Shown in pieces: positions 10,128 through 20,810 of a DNA stretch of 64,000 bases; within the stretch, counting starts at the first letter, position 1; each line of letters starts with the position of its first letter. Under the pieces are notes generated by a model. The model worked only from the letters and a program-made list of their open reading frames with translations, searched no databases and was not told the DNA's origin. The position numbers and the translations under genes are program-made. This stretch comes from Agroathelia rolfsii (lineage: Eukaryota; Basidiomycota; Agaricomycetes; Amylocorticiales; Amylocorticiaceae). The DNA is taken from contig JABRWF010000002.1 in NCBI GenBank assembly GCA_018343915.1, positions 5,208,001-5,272,000 of the forward strand, written 5' to 3'.

Positions 10128-13100
10128 CTACCTAGTTCTCTGAGCCTTCTTGATTAATGCAGGACCAGCTGCCTTGGGATATTTACTATGAAATTGTTTA
10201 ATCAACTCAGGAGCATCTGAGAGGTTTATAGCTGGCTGCCATGCATCTTCTCCAAGTGCATAACCTTTAAACTTGACATGGTACCATAATTTATTCCTGA
10301 CATACTTGGAATCATCAATAAATTCAACCTCCCATTGAATATCCTCAGGTTCAACTATGACTGGTTCTGGATGCTCAAAAACTTGGCCAGGGATTGTACT
10401 TTCTTTATAGGGTGCCAAGCGATCCATATTAATGACTGGGTGAATTTTCATGGTGTGAGGAAGGTCTAGCCTAAATGCCATGTCTGAAACTTTTTCTATG
10501 ACTTTGAATGGTCCTAACCACTTGAAATTAAGCTTCTGTGACGGTCTGTCTGTGGTAATATTTTCATGAGAAAGGAGGACAAGGTCCCCTTCTTGAATCT
10601 CAGGTGTACTGTAAACTTTAGCATCATAATAACGCTTGTATCTTTCATTAGCTATCTGTAGGAGGGATTTTATTTCTTCTTGATTTCTATGGATGTCTTT
10701 AGCATATTCTTCAGAATTTCCTTTGGCTTGGGATGAGTTTGCAACTGTAGTCATGGTAGGATTATATCCTAGGTTAGCATAAAATGGTGACATTCCAATG
10801 GCATCATGGGGTGTATTATTATAAATAAATTCTGTGATAGGTAGAAGGTCTACCCAATTATCCTGTCTATGAGTGGTAAAAATTCTAAGAAGCTGCTCTA
10901 TGACTTGATTTACACGCTCTGTTTGTCCATCTGTCTGTGGGTGATATGCTGTGGAAAACTTTGGCTTAATTCCTAATCTAGAATAAAGATTTCTCATGAA
11001 TATTGCATTGAACTGTGGTCCTCTATCTGATACTGTGGTAAGAGGCAATCCATGGAGTTTCCAAATATTTCTCATGAATAGATCTGCAATTTCTATGGCT
11101 GTAACTTCATCTGTGGTTGGCATAAAATGTGCCATCTTGGTAAAGCGATCCACTACTACTAAAATTGCATTATAATCTTGACACTGTGGTAATCCTGTGA
11201 TTAAATCATATGTAATATCTTGCCAGGGGCCTTGAGGTGTTGGAAGCGGCTGTAAGGGTCCTTTTGCTCTGTTGGTCTTGGTCTTGGATCTTTGGCATAA
11301 GTCACATGCTTCAATGTATGTATTAATGAATGATTTCATGGAGGGCCAGTAATAGTCTCTTGATATAATTTCTAAAGTCTTGGCTTGACCTGGATGTCCA
11401 GCTATAAGTGCATCATGGCGTGATTCTACTATGGTTCTCTTGATTTCCTGGTTGCTTGGTACATAGATTAATCCTCTGAATAATAGTGTTTCTCCTTGAA
11501 GATCATAATTTTCTATAGCTTTCTTCATGTGGTGGTCTAGATTTTTTCTGGACTTGACAAGTGCTATGATTTTCTTTAAATCTTCGTCCTCATTCTGTAG
11601 TTCTGTGATTTTTTGAATTATTTCATGGTCTGGGAGTGTTTCTATGGCTTGAACTTTGAAAAAATGATGTGGCTGCAAGACACTTTGCGGAGCATCATCC
11701 CCCTTTAAGGGTTTGTCTCCAGGGAGGCGGGATAATGCATCAGGCTTGACCATTGATTTTCCTGGCTTATGTACTATGACAAATTTAAATCTGGATAACT
11801 CTAATGACCACCTAGCTTCTCTACGAGTTAAGATCTTGGTTTTAAGGAAATATTCAAGATTCTTATGGTCACTATGGATTTCTATGATCTGTGGAGCGCT
11901 TTCCAAATAAACACGCCATTCCCTTAAGGCCCTGACAATAGCTAAAAGCTCTTTATCATAAATCTCATAATTTCTTTCCTCTGGTGAGAGCGTCTTGGAA
12001 TAATAGGCAATAGGGTGTAGAAGTCCATCTAACCCTTTCTGTGATAATACAGCACCTGTGGCATAATCTGAAGCATCAGTTTCAAGGATATACTGTCTAT
12101 GGGGGTTAGGGTAAACAAGGACTGGTGCTATGGACATAGCTCTTTTAAGTTCTGTGAATGCATTTTCCTGGTTAACCCCCCAATCCCATAGGGTGTCTTT
12201 CTTAACTAAATCAATCATAGGGCGTGCAATCTTGGAGTAATCTTTGATAAACCTTCTGTAAAAATTGCAGAAGCCCAAAAAACTTTGAATATCTTTGACA
12301 TTTCTTGGTTGTTTCCAATCCTGGACAGCCTTGACTTTATTTTGTTCTGTGGATACTCCATGGCGTGATATAATCATTCCTAGATACTCTATCTCTGTGA
12401 CTGTGAATGAACATTTCTCTGCATTGCAGCATAATTTATGCTCTTTAAGGCGCTGTAAAACTCTCATAACTGTGGCTTCATGATCTTCCTGTGACCCATG
12501 GGTATAAATCAAAATATCATCTAGATAAACCACTAAATCTTGGTCCAGCATATCCCTGAAAATATCATTCATAAAGTGCTGAAATGCAGCAGGGGCATTG
12601 GTAAGGCCAAATGGCATGACAGTATACTCAAACAGCCCATACTTTGTTCTGAAGGCTGTTTTCCATTCATGACCCTCTTTGATCCTGACAAGGTTGTAAC
12701 CATTCTTGAGATCTAGCTTGGTAAACCACTTGGCTCCTTGGAATTTATCTATGAGTTCACTAGTGAGGGGTAGTGGGTAGACATTTTTCTTGGTAACATC
12801 ATTAAGGCGTCTATAATCCACACACATGCGCAATTTTCCATTTTTCTTTGGTACAAACATGCATGGTGCACCTATGGAGCTCTTGGAGTGTCTAATGAAG
12901 CCTTTGGCCAACATATCATCGATATACTTTTTCATTTCTTTTTCTTCTTCATGGGTTAATGCATAAATTGGTCCTAGCTTTGGCTTGGCACCTTCTTCAA
13001 GGTCTATGGTTAAATCATACTCTCTATGGGGTGGTAACTTATCTGCTTCTTTTTCATCGAATACAGACAAATATCTATGGTATTTCTGAGGGACTATGGA

Positions 13101-13586
13101 TGATAGAGGGGGCTCTGTGACTGTGGAGGGGTTAAGGTCTATAGCATGGGCATAATTTACACTTGGCAGCGTGACTATTTGGTTTTTCCAATCTATGGAT
13201 GGGTTTTCATTTTCTAGCCAAGTCATTCCAAGAATCACATCATGGTTTCCAATATTAGTGATTTCAAAGACATATGGTCGCCATAGAGTGCCTATGATAA
13301 GAGTTCCATGAAGTTCATGAGTCAATTTTCCTGATTCTATGGATCTTCCATCAACAACATAAATTTCTCCTGGATTTTCTTTTTGAACTGTGGGTAACCA
13401 GTACTGGTCTATGAGTCTTGGGTGAATGAAGCAGCTTGTAGCTCCACTATCTATCATTGCATTGACTGTGATTGTTCTGCCATCAACTCTAACTCCTATG
13501 GGAATTTTCATGGTAGGAGCGTAATTCTGTCTATAGGCAACAGTAGAGTTTATAGACTGGTGTGCACTATAGGCAGATATAGGCAC
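10128..13586 (-). CDS. pol: Gypsy Pol polyprotein: protease, RT, RNase H, integrase, chromodomain
   Basis: One open frame of 1152 codons. Domains in order: aspartic protease (DSGATSCF near residue 47), reverse transcriptase (KLDLKNGYN, then MPFGLTNAPAAFQ and catalytic YLDD at about residues 355-358), RNase H (ETDASDYATG), integrase zinc-binding region (HDALIAGHPG with CDLC), a catalytic core with TDGQTERVN, and a C-terminal chromodomain (WYHVKFKGYALGEDAWQP) that may direct integration to marked chromatin. Length and order fit a complete chromovirus pol. The first codon of the open frame is GTG, so translation probably does not start here: the frame overlaps the gag frame by 37 bases in the -1 phase, which suggests frameshift expression. 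The frame has no stop or visible damage, unlike every other gypsy copy here. Confidence 0.95.
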   Translation of the reverse strand: MPISAYSAHQSINSTVAYRQNYAPTMKIPIGVRVDGRTITVNAMIDSGATSCFIHPRLIDQYWLPTVQKENPGEIYVVDGRSIESGKLTHELHGTLIIGTLWRPYVFEITNIGNHDVILGMTWLENENPSIDWKNQIVTLPSVNYAHAIDLNPSTVTEPPLSSIVPQKYHRYLSVFDEKEADKLPPHREYDLTIDLEEGAKPKLGPIYALTHEEEKEMKKYIDDMLAKGFIRHSKSSIGAPCMFVPKKNGKLRMCVDYRRLNDVTKKNVYPLPLTSELIDKFQGAKWFTKLDLKNGYNLVRIKEGHEWKTAFRTKYGLFEYTVMPFGLTNAPAAFQHFMNDIFRDMLDQDLVVYLDDILIYTHGSQEDHEATVMRVLQRLKEHKLCCNAEKCSFTVTEIEYLGMIISRHGVSTEQNKVKAVQDWKQPRNVKDIQSFLGFCNFYRRFIKDYSKIARPMIDLVKKDTLWDWGVNQENAFTELKRAMSIAPVLVYPNPHRQYILETDASDYATGAVLSQKGLDGLLHPIAYYSKTLSPEERNYEIYDKELLAIVRALREWRVYLESAPQIIEIHSDHKNLEYFLKTKILTRREARWSLELSRFKFVIVHKPGKSMVKPDALSRLPGDKPLKGDDAPQSVLQPHHFFKVQAIETLPDHEIIQKITELQNEDEDLKKIIALVKSRKNLDHHMKKAIENYDLQGETLLFRGLIYVPSNQEIKRTIVESRHDALIAGHPGQAKTLEIISRDYYWPSMKSFINTYIEACDLCQRSKTKTNRAKGPLQPLPTPQGPWQDITYDLITGLPQCQDYNAILVVVDRFTKMAHFMPTTDEVTAIEIADLFMRNIWKLHGLPLTTVSDRGPQFNAIFMRNLYSRLGIKPKFSTAYHPQTDGQTERVNQVIEQLLRIFTTHRQDNWVDLLPITEFIYNNTPHDAIGMSPFYANLGYNPTMTTVANSSQAKGNSEEYAKDIHRNQEEIKSLLQIANERYKRYYDAKVYSTPEIQEGDLVLLSHENITTDRPSQKLNFKWLGPFKVIEKVSDMAFRLDLPHTMKIHPVINMDRLAPYKESTIPGQVFEHPEPVIVEPEDIQWEVEFIDDSKYVRNKLWYHVKFKGYALGEDAWQPAINLSDAPELIKQFHSKYPKAAGPALIKKAQRTR

Positions 13587-14050
13587 ACCACTTGAAAATG
13601 CGCTCTGTGGGTACTATGACTATGAAAAGATGATTTTTTATAAGGCAAAGCTGTGGGGATTACATGAGACAAGTAATTGTTGTTTGGGTATTGATTAGTG
13701 AGCGCTGTAGCTTGGTTAAATTGTGGAAAATCCCTGACTATATACACTGACTTCTGTGGACAAAGAAATGCTTTGTGACCTGGTTGTTTACATTGAAAGC
13801 ACAGGTAATTTTGGAGGTAAAAATTGCGATCCACTTGAGACAACTGTGTGCTATTCTTATGATAGAAGGCTTGATATATTCTTGGGTGTAATAACTGGTG
13901 ACTTGGTGGTTTCTTGGCTGTCATTTTGCGATATCTGTCATGTCTATAAGTTTTACAACAAGCATCTGTGACTTTGGCTTTCTGTGGACTATGAATATTC
14001 TGTGAGCTATTTAAGAGGTGGATGGGAAGCGTTTTATGGCTATAATTCAT
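13550..14050 (-). CDS. gag: Short Gag-like frame with zinc knuckle (probably truncated gag)
   Basis: The 166-codon frame starts at an ATG and contains the nucleocapsid zinc knuckle CFQCKQPGHKAFLC (C-x2-C-x4-H-x4-C). An in-frame stop lies seven codons upstream of the ATG, and I cannot recognise the usual capsid part of Gag. Typical gypsy Gag is longer, so the N-terminal half is missing or unrecognisable. The frame ends inside the start of pol in the -1 phase. Confidence 0.7.
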   Translation of the reverse strand: MNYSHKTLPIHLLNSSQNIHSPQKAKVTDACCKTYRHDRYRKMTAKKPPSHQLLHPRIYQAFYHKNSTQLSQVDRNFYLQNYLCFQCKQPGHKAFLCPQKSVYIVRDFPQFNQATALTNQYPNNNYLSHVIPTALPYKKSSFHSHSTHRAHFQVVCLYLPIVHTSL

Positions 14051-14657
14051 GGAAATACTTTGGGAGAATCATCAAAGCTCATGGGCGCACCAAGGGGTGT
14101 GGAAAGGCTGCTAGAGACAATTTCTTAGACTGGTGAAAAATAGTGGTGAACTGTGATAATGATAACCCTGATTTTAGAGATAATAAAATATAGTAGAACA
14201 ATGCAAGCCTAAATAAACAAAATTTAACGGTCCAAAATTCCGACTATGGCTCGGAAAATAATGCCAGTAGTTTCTATGGTCTTCTGTGAGCGCTTGGGGC
14301 TGAGGAAATTTACTAATCCAATGAAAATTGATTGGGAGAGGGGTTAGACTATAGATAGTCAATTTCTGATGCTATAGGTGTGACAGGGGCTATAAATGAG
14401 TTTACTATGGACTTGGATGATTAAGGAGCGACTGTGAGGAGTAGAAGATGTGGCAGTAATGAGTTCTGACCTAGCCTAGGCCTGAAAACTCTATGAAAAA
14501 ATGTAGGAGCAAAAGTAAGACAGATAGAAATAATAGGAAGCTAATGGTGCAATAAGAGGTAATGAAAATGATAAAAACAATGGAGAAATCTATGGGACAA
14601 AGGGAACAACTTGGGGGCGCTACTATGGTGATAAGGACGTCTAAAAAGCGTCCTAAT
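14051..14657 (-). other. Leader / degenerate gag region of young gypsy element
   Basis: About 600 bases between the primer-binding site and the zinc-knuckle frame. Short frames are present (for example 62 codons at 14174-14362) but no known domain. It may hold the remains of the 5' part of gag. Confidence 0.5.
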
Positions 14658-14670
14658 ATCTCACAGACCT
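14658..14670 (-). promoter_or_regulatory. Self-complementary primer-binding site of young gypsy element
   Basis: The minus strand reads AGGTCTGTGAGAT, two bases inside the 5' LTR. It is an exact 13-base reverse complement of ATCTCACAGACCT within the sense LTR (14978-14990 and 9572-9584). No tRNA 3' end was recognised. This is the arrangement known for Tf1-type self-priming. Confidence 0.75.
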
Positions 14671-14672
14671 AA

Positions 14673-15510
14673 TGTCACAGGTCTATAACTGAAGGGCAAA
14701 CTATGACTATGAATACTATGAATATTGTAAAGAATTACTATGAAAAGACTGTAGATAAAGCTTAAGGAAAAAACAGTAGGTTACCTAGCCTAATCCAAGG
14801 CTAGGAATGACGCTCTTAGGGTTTCCAACCCTAATGTTGATTATAAGGGAGTCTACTATGACTTTGACAACTATAATGCTATAACTATGATTTAGGACAA
14901 GGAAAGCAATACAGTGGGAACTTAGGGGCTTAGAGGAAGCTTAGGACAGTAAATAACAATGATGGTATTGACGAAAGAGGTCTGTGAGATGGGGAACATC
15001 TCTTAGACCTTAAAGGTTTAAATACATGATGGTATACTATTGTTCTCTATATTGGTACGCTCTCCTAGCTTCTAACCCTTACTAAATACTCCAATATAAC
15101 TCCTAGGATCCTCCTTGATTGTTCCAATGATTATCATGATGTGTTGTGGTTCCTATGTAACTGTGATAGTGCCTGGAAGATAGAAAATGTAAAGTTACGC
15201 TCTTTTGTGTGACGTGACGCGTGACATGTCACAACCAGCGCGACAGTAAAAGGGAGCGGAAACAATGATATACCTTCTTCTAAGCCTTGGGCTTAGAGCT
15301 AAGCTATGATCAAATCATAAACTATGATTTGCTGTAATATACTATGACTTATAAGTAATATACTGTGAGATGCTATGTATCATAGCCTCTATACCATGAT
15401 TTGTGGCTTGATAATAATAATATTAAATACTTGGTAAACCTGAATGTATGCTTATTAAACATGAATAAATGCTATAGTGTCTATGGCATGGTATAACTAT
15501 GGTTGTGACA
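14673..15510 (-). repeat. 5' LTR of young gypsy element
   Basis: 838 bp, no differences seen against 9267-10104. Carries the element's own promoter and the R-region sequence complementary to the primer-binding site. Confidence 0.93.
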
Positions 15511-15844
15511 ACTAAGAGGAATAGAAATAAAGTGAGATAGAGAGTAGGAAACAGAATACGAGGCATAAATAGGCTAAAACTATCTATGTGAACAAGGGTA
15601 CCAGAATATATAGGGGAAATGATGGGAAAACAGGATACATAAGAAGAGAAAAAGACTCCAAGACTCCAATTAGGTACTAAGCAAAGGGTTGCTGGTTCCA
15701 ATGCCCAAATTGTGGAGGGTGGAGAGTAGAAGTTGGGAGCTAGAGAGGTGTCTTTGATTGTTGGATGGTAGTGGGCAAGGGTGAGTGGGGACATGTTGGA
15801 AATATTAGAGTAGAAACTACTTATGCATAGAGGGGGTTATAACA

Positions 15845-16571
15845 TGTGATTATTGTATTATACTGACTAATCCAAGTCTAATAATAGAATGGTCTAGACT
15901 CTGCTTACTAACAGATACTAGTATAAGGGTATCATGATGGCCGGTTATGTGCCCAAGTATCATATAACCAATTATCCTTCAGAAATGTCTATAAAGAATA
16001 AATAAAATGTAGAAAATTGAGGAAAAATCGTAAAAATACAAGAAAAATATAAAAATATAGAGAAAAATCAGAAGAGTCTGAGTGTATCTATGACAGTGTT
16101 CTCTGTCAAATTTTTCTAGGAATAGCATTTTTGACCTATGGGATTCTAATCTAGCTAGTGGAACTGTATGGACATTATTAATAGTAGAGGTAAAGGTTTG
16201 TATAAAGTAGTCAAAGAATATATTGTCTTGGGAGAGGCCAGGGGCTGATTAGGCAATAGGGGCATACTTTATGGGGTTTTCACCATTCTCATTTTTGAGG
16301 TCCCTTAGATTTTGGTTGATATTGTTGGCATCCTAGAAGTTATCAAGGTATTCTTTAGAAACAAGTTGTCCTTGGGAGGAGCAATAGCCCATGGCAGCTA
16401 TAAAGATAGAGTCAAGAGGGGTGGTAGCCAAGAGGGCAGCGGAAAATACTCCTGCTATTCCTTTAAACTCTATAAAGAGTTGGTTAGTATCAGATAGTAG
16501 GAAATGCCTATTAGTATTACGGGGTTAGCTCATTATATAGTGTAACTAGATAAGTTGGAGATTAAAAATAC
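15845..16571. other. Internal region of E element, including a family H fragment
   Basis: 15845 to about 16094 resembles the end of the reverse family H LTR (shared blocks around AGTCTAGAC/GGTCTAGAC and the A-rich run before AGTCTGAGTG). The rest has no recognisable domain; the only frame (61 codons) is not convincing. Confidence 0.5.
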
Positions 16572-17151
16572 CGTTAAGTCTTGGATGGATGGAGGTAGTA
16601 GAAAGGGAAGGGGTGGAGCAGAATAGAAGTAGAGATGGAGTAAATAGGAGTAGAGATAGAAAAGTGGATGAGAAAGGAGAGGAGTAACTAGACTTAGCCA
16701 AAATATATGCTTTAAGCCTTTGCCTAGTTGCAGTTTAGGATAGAAGTTAAATAGAAGAAGGGGAACTAAGTTGATTTCTGAACTGAGGTAGCTAGGTATA
16801 TACTAGATTGGTATAAATACTATGGTAGCTAGAGGATATAAAGAGGAACAGAAATGAAGTAAGATGGAGAGTGGGAAACAGAATATAGGGTATGAATAGG
16901 CTGATACTATCTATGTGAATAAAGGTACCAGAACATGTAAGGGAATAATGGGAAAATAGGATATATAAGAACAGGAAAAAACTCCAGGACTCTAATTAGG
17001 TACTAAGCAAGGGGTCGCTGGTTCTGATGCCTAAATCACAGAGGGTAGAGAGTAGAGGTTGGGAGCCAAAGAGGTATATTTGGTTGTTAGATAGTAGTGG
17101 GTAAGGGTAAGTAGGGACATATTGGAAATATTGGAGCGGAAACTACTTGTA

Positions 17152-19014
17152 TGTCAAGAGCACACCTGATTCTTGCCACTAAAACTCAACCAAAGTCTAT
17201 AGAAACCCCTCAAAGGTACAAGATAGGTAGTAAGGCCTGTTTTACTCTTTCCAGGACTTAGGATGCAGGGGTGTACACTTCTCTGTGCCTGGTTTCTATT
17301 CTCACTCAAGTTTGAGTCTTTCTATTATCAAGCTTTACTCCAAGTATGAACACTTTCAAGCAAGGTCTATAGGCAGAACATGTTATGAGTCAATCTATAT
17401 ACTATGAATTTATTTAAGATTTCTCATTATTTTTCTGATTTTTCTCCAATTTTTCTCTATTTTTTGATATATAACATGTATATTACATAAGCAGATATTA
17501 CATAAGTACTCTGATAACTAAGCAAAGTCATGTGATCAGTCATCATATGACCACTAGTCATGTGACTTATTATATAAAGCAGGTCTAGAGTATGGGTCTA
17601 GAACATCACCATTATAGACTCACTATGATGTAATATTGCATTATACTTAGCACCTCTGTGCACAGACTATGTACCAGTACACAGACCAGGTAGAAATAGT
17701 ATATAACCCTGTAGTGCCTCTACCTAAAGACCCCAGATTCGTTCTCTTTGTCTTTAGGTAAGCACAGTAGTGCTTTGTATCTAATAGTTAGCTAACACAA
17801 TAAAACCTTTGTCTTTAGAGCCTATCTCTCTATCCCCCTTCCTAAAATCCTCTCTACTTTGTGCTAGGAGGTTACAAGTGTGCTCAGTGCTACCTCCATA
17901 AGCTTGCATAAGACAGGTCTAGCCTATTAGTGGTAACCATTTGCAATAGCTGTAACACAAAACCACATTGTGCTCAGTGCACGTAACCAACAAAGCTTTA
18001 TACCTAGTTGGCCAGGGTTAAGATACCTTAACCCCTATCTACATACACAAGAAAACTTGTGTCTTGACTATAGACCTTGCTTGAAAGTCTTGTAGACTTG
18101 GAGTAAAGCCTGGTGATAGAAAAGCTTGAGTTTAAGTGAGAGTAGAGACAGGGCAAAGAGAAGTATACACCCCTACATCCCAAGTCCTGGAAAGAGTAAA
18201 AAAGGCCTTACTGCCTACCCCGTATCTTCGAGGGGTTTCTATGGACTTTGGTTGAGTTTTAGTGGCAAGAGTCAGGTGTACTCTTAACAGAACACAAACT
18301 ATCTTGTATATATAGATAGGGGTTAAGGTATCTTAACCCTGACCAACTAGGCATATAGCTTTATTAGGTATGTGCACTGAGCACAATGTAATTGTGTTTA
18401 CAGCTGATGCAAATAGTCACTACTAATAGGCTGGACCTGTCTTATGTAAGCTCACAGAGGTAGCACTAAGCACACCTCAACTACAAGTAGCATAGAGTAT
18501 ACTTGTAACCTCCTAGCACAAAGCAGAGAGGATTTGGGAGGGGGAGGGAGAGAGATAGGCTCTAAAGACAAAGTTTATTATATTAACTAATTACTAGATA
18601 CAAAGTACTATTGTGTTTACCTAAAGACAAAGAGAACAAATCTAAGGTCTTCAGGTAGAGGCACTATAGGGTTATATACTATTTTTACCTGTTCTATGCA
18701 CTGGTACATGGTCTATGCACAGAGGTACTAAGTATGATGCAATATCGTACTATAGTGAGTCTATGATAGTGTTATATTCTAGACCCATGTTCTAGAACTA
18801 CTTTATATAATAAGTTATATGACTAGTGGTCACATGATGGCTAGTTATATAATAACTGATCACATGACTTTTCTTAGTCATCAGAGTACTTATGTAATGT
18901 CCGCTTATATAATATATATGTTATATACCAAAAAATAGAGAAAAATTGGAGAAAAATCAGAAAAATAATGAAAAATCTTAAATAAATTTGTAATACAATG
19001 AGTAATTTATAATA
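17152..19014 (-). mobile_element. Solo LTR, family B, reverse, in right E LTR (interrupted)
   Basis: Begins TGTCAAGAGCAC and ends with a mutated TTATAATA. The duplication is degraded (TTGTA against TTATG). It is split by a forward copy of the same family at 17381-18289. Confidence 0.75.
17381..18289 (+). mobile_element. Solo LTR, family B, forward, nested in a reverse family B LTR
   Basis: Begins TGTTATGAG and ends CTCTTAACA; TSD GAACA at 17376-17380 and 18290-18294. Length 909 bp. The host is another LTR of the same family in the opposite direction. Confidence 0.87.
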
Positions 19015-19634
19015 TTATGCATAGAGGGGGTTGTAACATACCATAAGTATAAATTAGGAATTACACTCCTAACCATAGAATAACTACAGAATAAACTATA
19101 GCAACCAAAGAATATCTATAGAAGTAAGGGGATACCTTACTAGCTTAAGATATCAGGAAATAATGATAGAAATTATATTAGAGAGATTTAGGATTAAATA
19201 AGAAAAACTTAGGGTCAAGAAGTATAAGGGGAGATGTAGGATTATTATAGACTAATTACAATATTATAATTATAATGTACATTAGTTTGTAGAATATTTG
19301 TATTTAATTAGGCAAGTCTAAGAGATGCTTTCCCTATTTTATAGATCTCTTTAGTCAATTTCATTAGTTTCTACTAGTTTCTATTGCTTATTATAGGTCT
19401 ATAGACTATTGTCAAAAGTACATCTATCTCTTGTCACCAAAACTCAACTAAGGCTCATAGTAACCCCTCTAAGGTATAGAGTAGATAGTAATGTCTTTTT
19501 TACACTTCCCAGAGCTTAGGATATAGGGGTGTATACTTCTCTGTGCCCTATCTCTATTATTATGCAAACCTGAGCTCTTCTATTGCTAGGCTTTACTCCA
19601 AGTATAAATACTTTCAAGTAAGGTCTATAGTCAA

Positions 19635-19769
19635 TGTTATAACTATAGTTATACTATGCTATAGATACTATAGCATTTAATCATGTCTACCAAGCATATA
19701 TTTGGGTTTACTAAGTATATACCTAGGTTTATTCAGCATACACTCAAGATAACCATAAAATTACTCAAG

Positions 19770-19809
<40 letters not shown>

Positions 19810-20549
19810 CAAGCTACAAATCATACTGTAGAGGCTATTATATATAATATATCTACAGTATATTATCTATAAGTCATAGTATATCACAGTAAACCATAGT
19901 TTATCATTTGGTCAAAGCTTAATTCTAAGCCCAAGGCTTAGAAATAGGTATATTATTATTTCTGCTCCTTTTCACTGTCGTACTGGTTATGACATGTCAT
20001 ACATCATATTACACAAAAGAGTATAACTCTGCATTTCCTATCTTCAGGCACTATCATAGTTACACAGGAACTACAATACATTATGATAATCACTAGAACA
20101 ATCAAGGAAGATCCTAGAAGTTATATTGGATTATTTAGTAAGAGTCAGAGACTAGGAAAGTGTACAAATATAGAGAACAATAGTATACTATTATGTATTT
20201 AAACCTTTAGGGTCTAAGAGATGTTCCCTATCTTACAGACCTCTTTTGTCAATTCTATCATTGTTTCCTTACTGTCTAAAGCCTCCTCCAAGTCCTTGCT
20301 AGCCTCAAATAATATTTGCTAAGTGTTTCTATTGTCCTTACAAGTCTAAGTAGTATTAGGTGTTAACCCCTTACTATTTAGACTCCTCCTATTATATTCT
20401 ATTGTACTAAGACTATAGTTACTATAGCTATTGTATCCCTAAGTTAAGGATAGTCTTAGTCATGCTTCTAAGTGTCCATTGTATCAATTCCTTTATATTA
20501 AGTCATAGTTATAGTCATAGATACATTTTATAGTTATAGACCTATGACA
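19635..20549 (+). mobile_element. Solo LTR, family C, old copy
   Basis: Begins TGTTATAACT and ends CCTATGACA. Highly decayed: the CpG-rich block of young copies appears here with CpG and CpA sites changed. No matching flanks (GTCAA and ATAGT). Contains an expanded trinucleotide run. Confidence 0.7.
19772..19809. repeat. (TTA)n microsatellite in family C LTR
   Basis: About 12 to 13 units of TTA/ATT. Other family C LTRs have only about two to five units at the same place, so this copy has expanded by slippage. Confidence 0.85.
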
Positions 20550-20810
20550 ATAGTAAGTCTATAATAGTGTTATGATCTAGACCTATGCTCTAGACTTATT
20601 ATATAATAAGTTACATAACTAGTGGTCACATGATGGCTAGTCACATAATGACTAATTATATGACTTTACTTAGTTATCAAAGTACTTATGTAATGTTTGC
20701 TTATGTAATATACATATTATATACTAAAAAATAGAGAAAAATCAGAGAAAAATCAGAAAAATAATGAAAAATCTTAAATAAATTTATAATACAATGAGCA
20801 ACTTATAATA

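Larger units (their letters stand above)
9267..15510 (-). mobile_element. Young full-length Ty3/gypsy chromovirus-type retrotransposon
   Basis: This 6244 bp element has two 838 bp LTRs that appear identical by eye (9267-10104 and 14673-15510). The TSD is a perfect ACTAA at 9262-9266 and 15511-15515. In minus orientation the order is 5' LTR, primer-binding site, a short gag remnant, pol (protease, reverse transcriptase, RNase H, integrase, chromodomain), polypurine tract, 3' LTR. CpG sites are well kept compared with other family C LTRs. It is inserted in the left E LTR. The gag region is shorter than usual, so the element may depend on Gag supplied in trans, while pol looks intact. Confidence 0.95.
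8120..19038. mobile_element. Family E LTR element with two LTRs (probably non-autonomous)
   Basis: Two copies of one LTR lie at 8120-15844 and about 16572-19038, both heavily interrupted. They share matching blocks such as GGGGAACTAAGTT and ATAGAGGGGGTT. The outer ends are flanked by TACCA (8115-8119 and 19039-19043), and the sequence before 8115 joins that after 19043 in another family G copy, which supports one two-LTR insertion. The internal part (15845-16571) is about 0.7 kb, holds no gag or pol, and begins with sequence related to the family H LTR. Uncertain points are the mutated LTR start in the right copy and the mixed internal region. Confidence 0.55.
19410..20810 (-). mobile_element. 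Family B LTR, reverse, with nested family C LTR
   Basis: Starts TGTCAAAAGTAC and ends near TTATAATA. The central part between the C insertion borders is not continuous in other family B LTRs, so a deletion or recombination has taken place. Flanks do not form a clear duplication. Confidence 0.65.

Noticed and set aside
10128..13586. Large host gene on the minus strand
   Set aside because: Protease, RT, RNase H, integrase and chromodomain in order, between identical LTRs, show it is a retrotransposon pol.
14650..14672. tRNA-type primer-binding site for the young gypsy element
   Set aside because: It does not begin with the usual TGG complementary to a CCA tail, and an exact match to the element's own LTR explains it better.
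15423..15794. 123-codon minus-strand frame spanning the end of the 5' LTR and E LTR
   Set aside because: It crosses an insertion border and has no domain.
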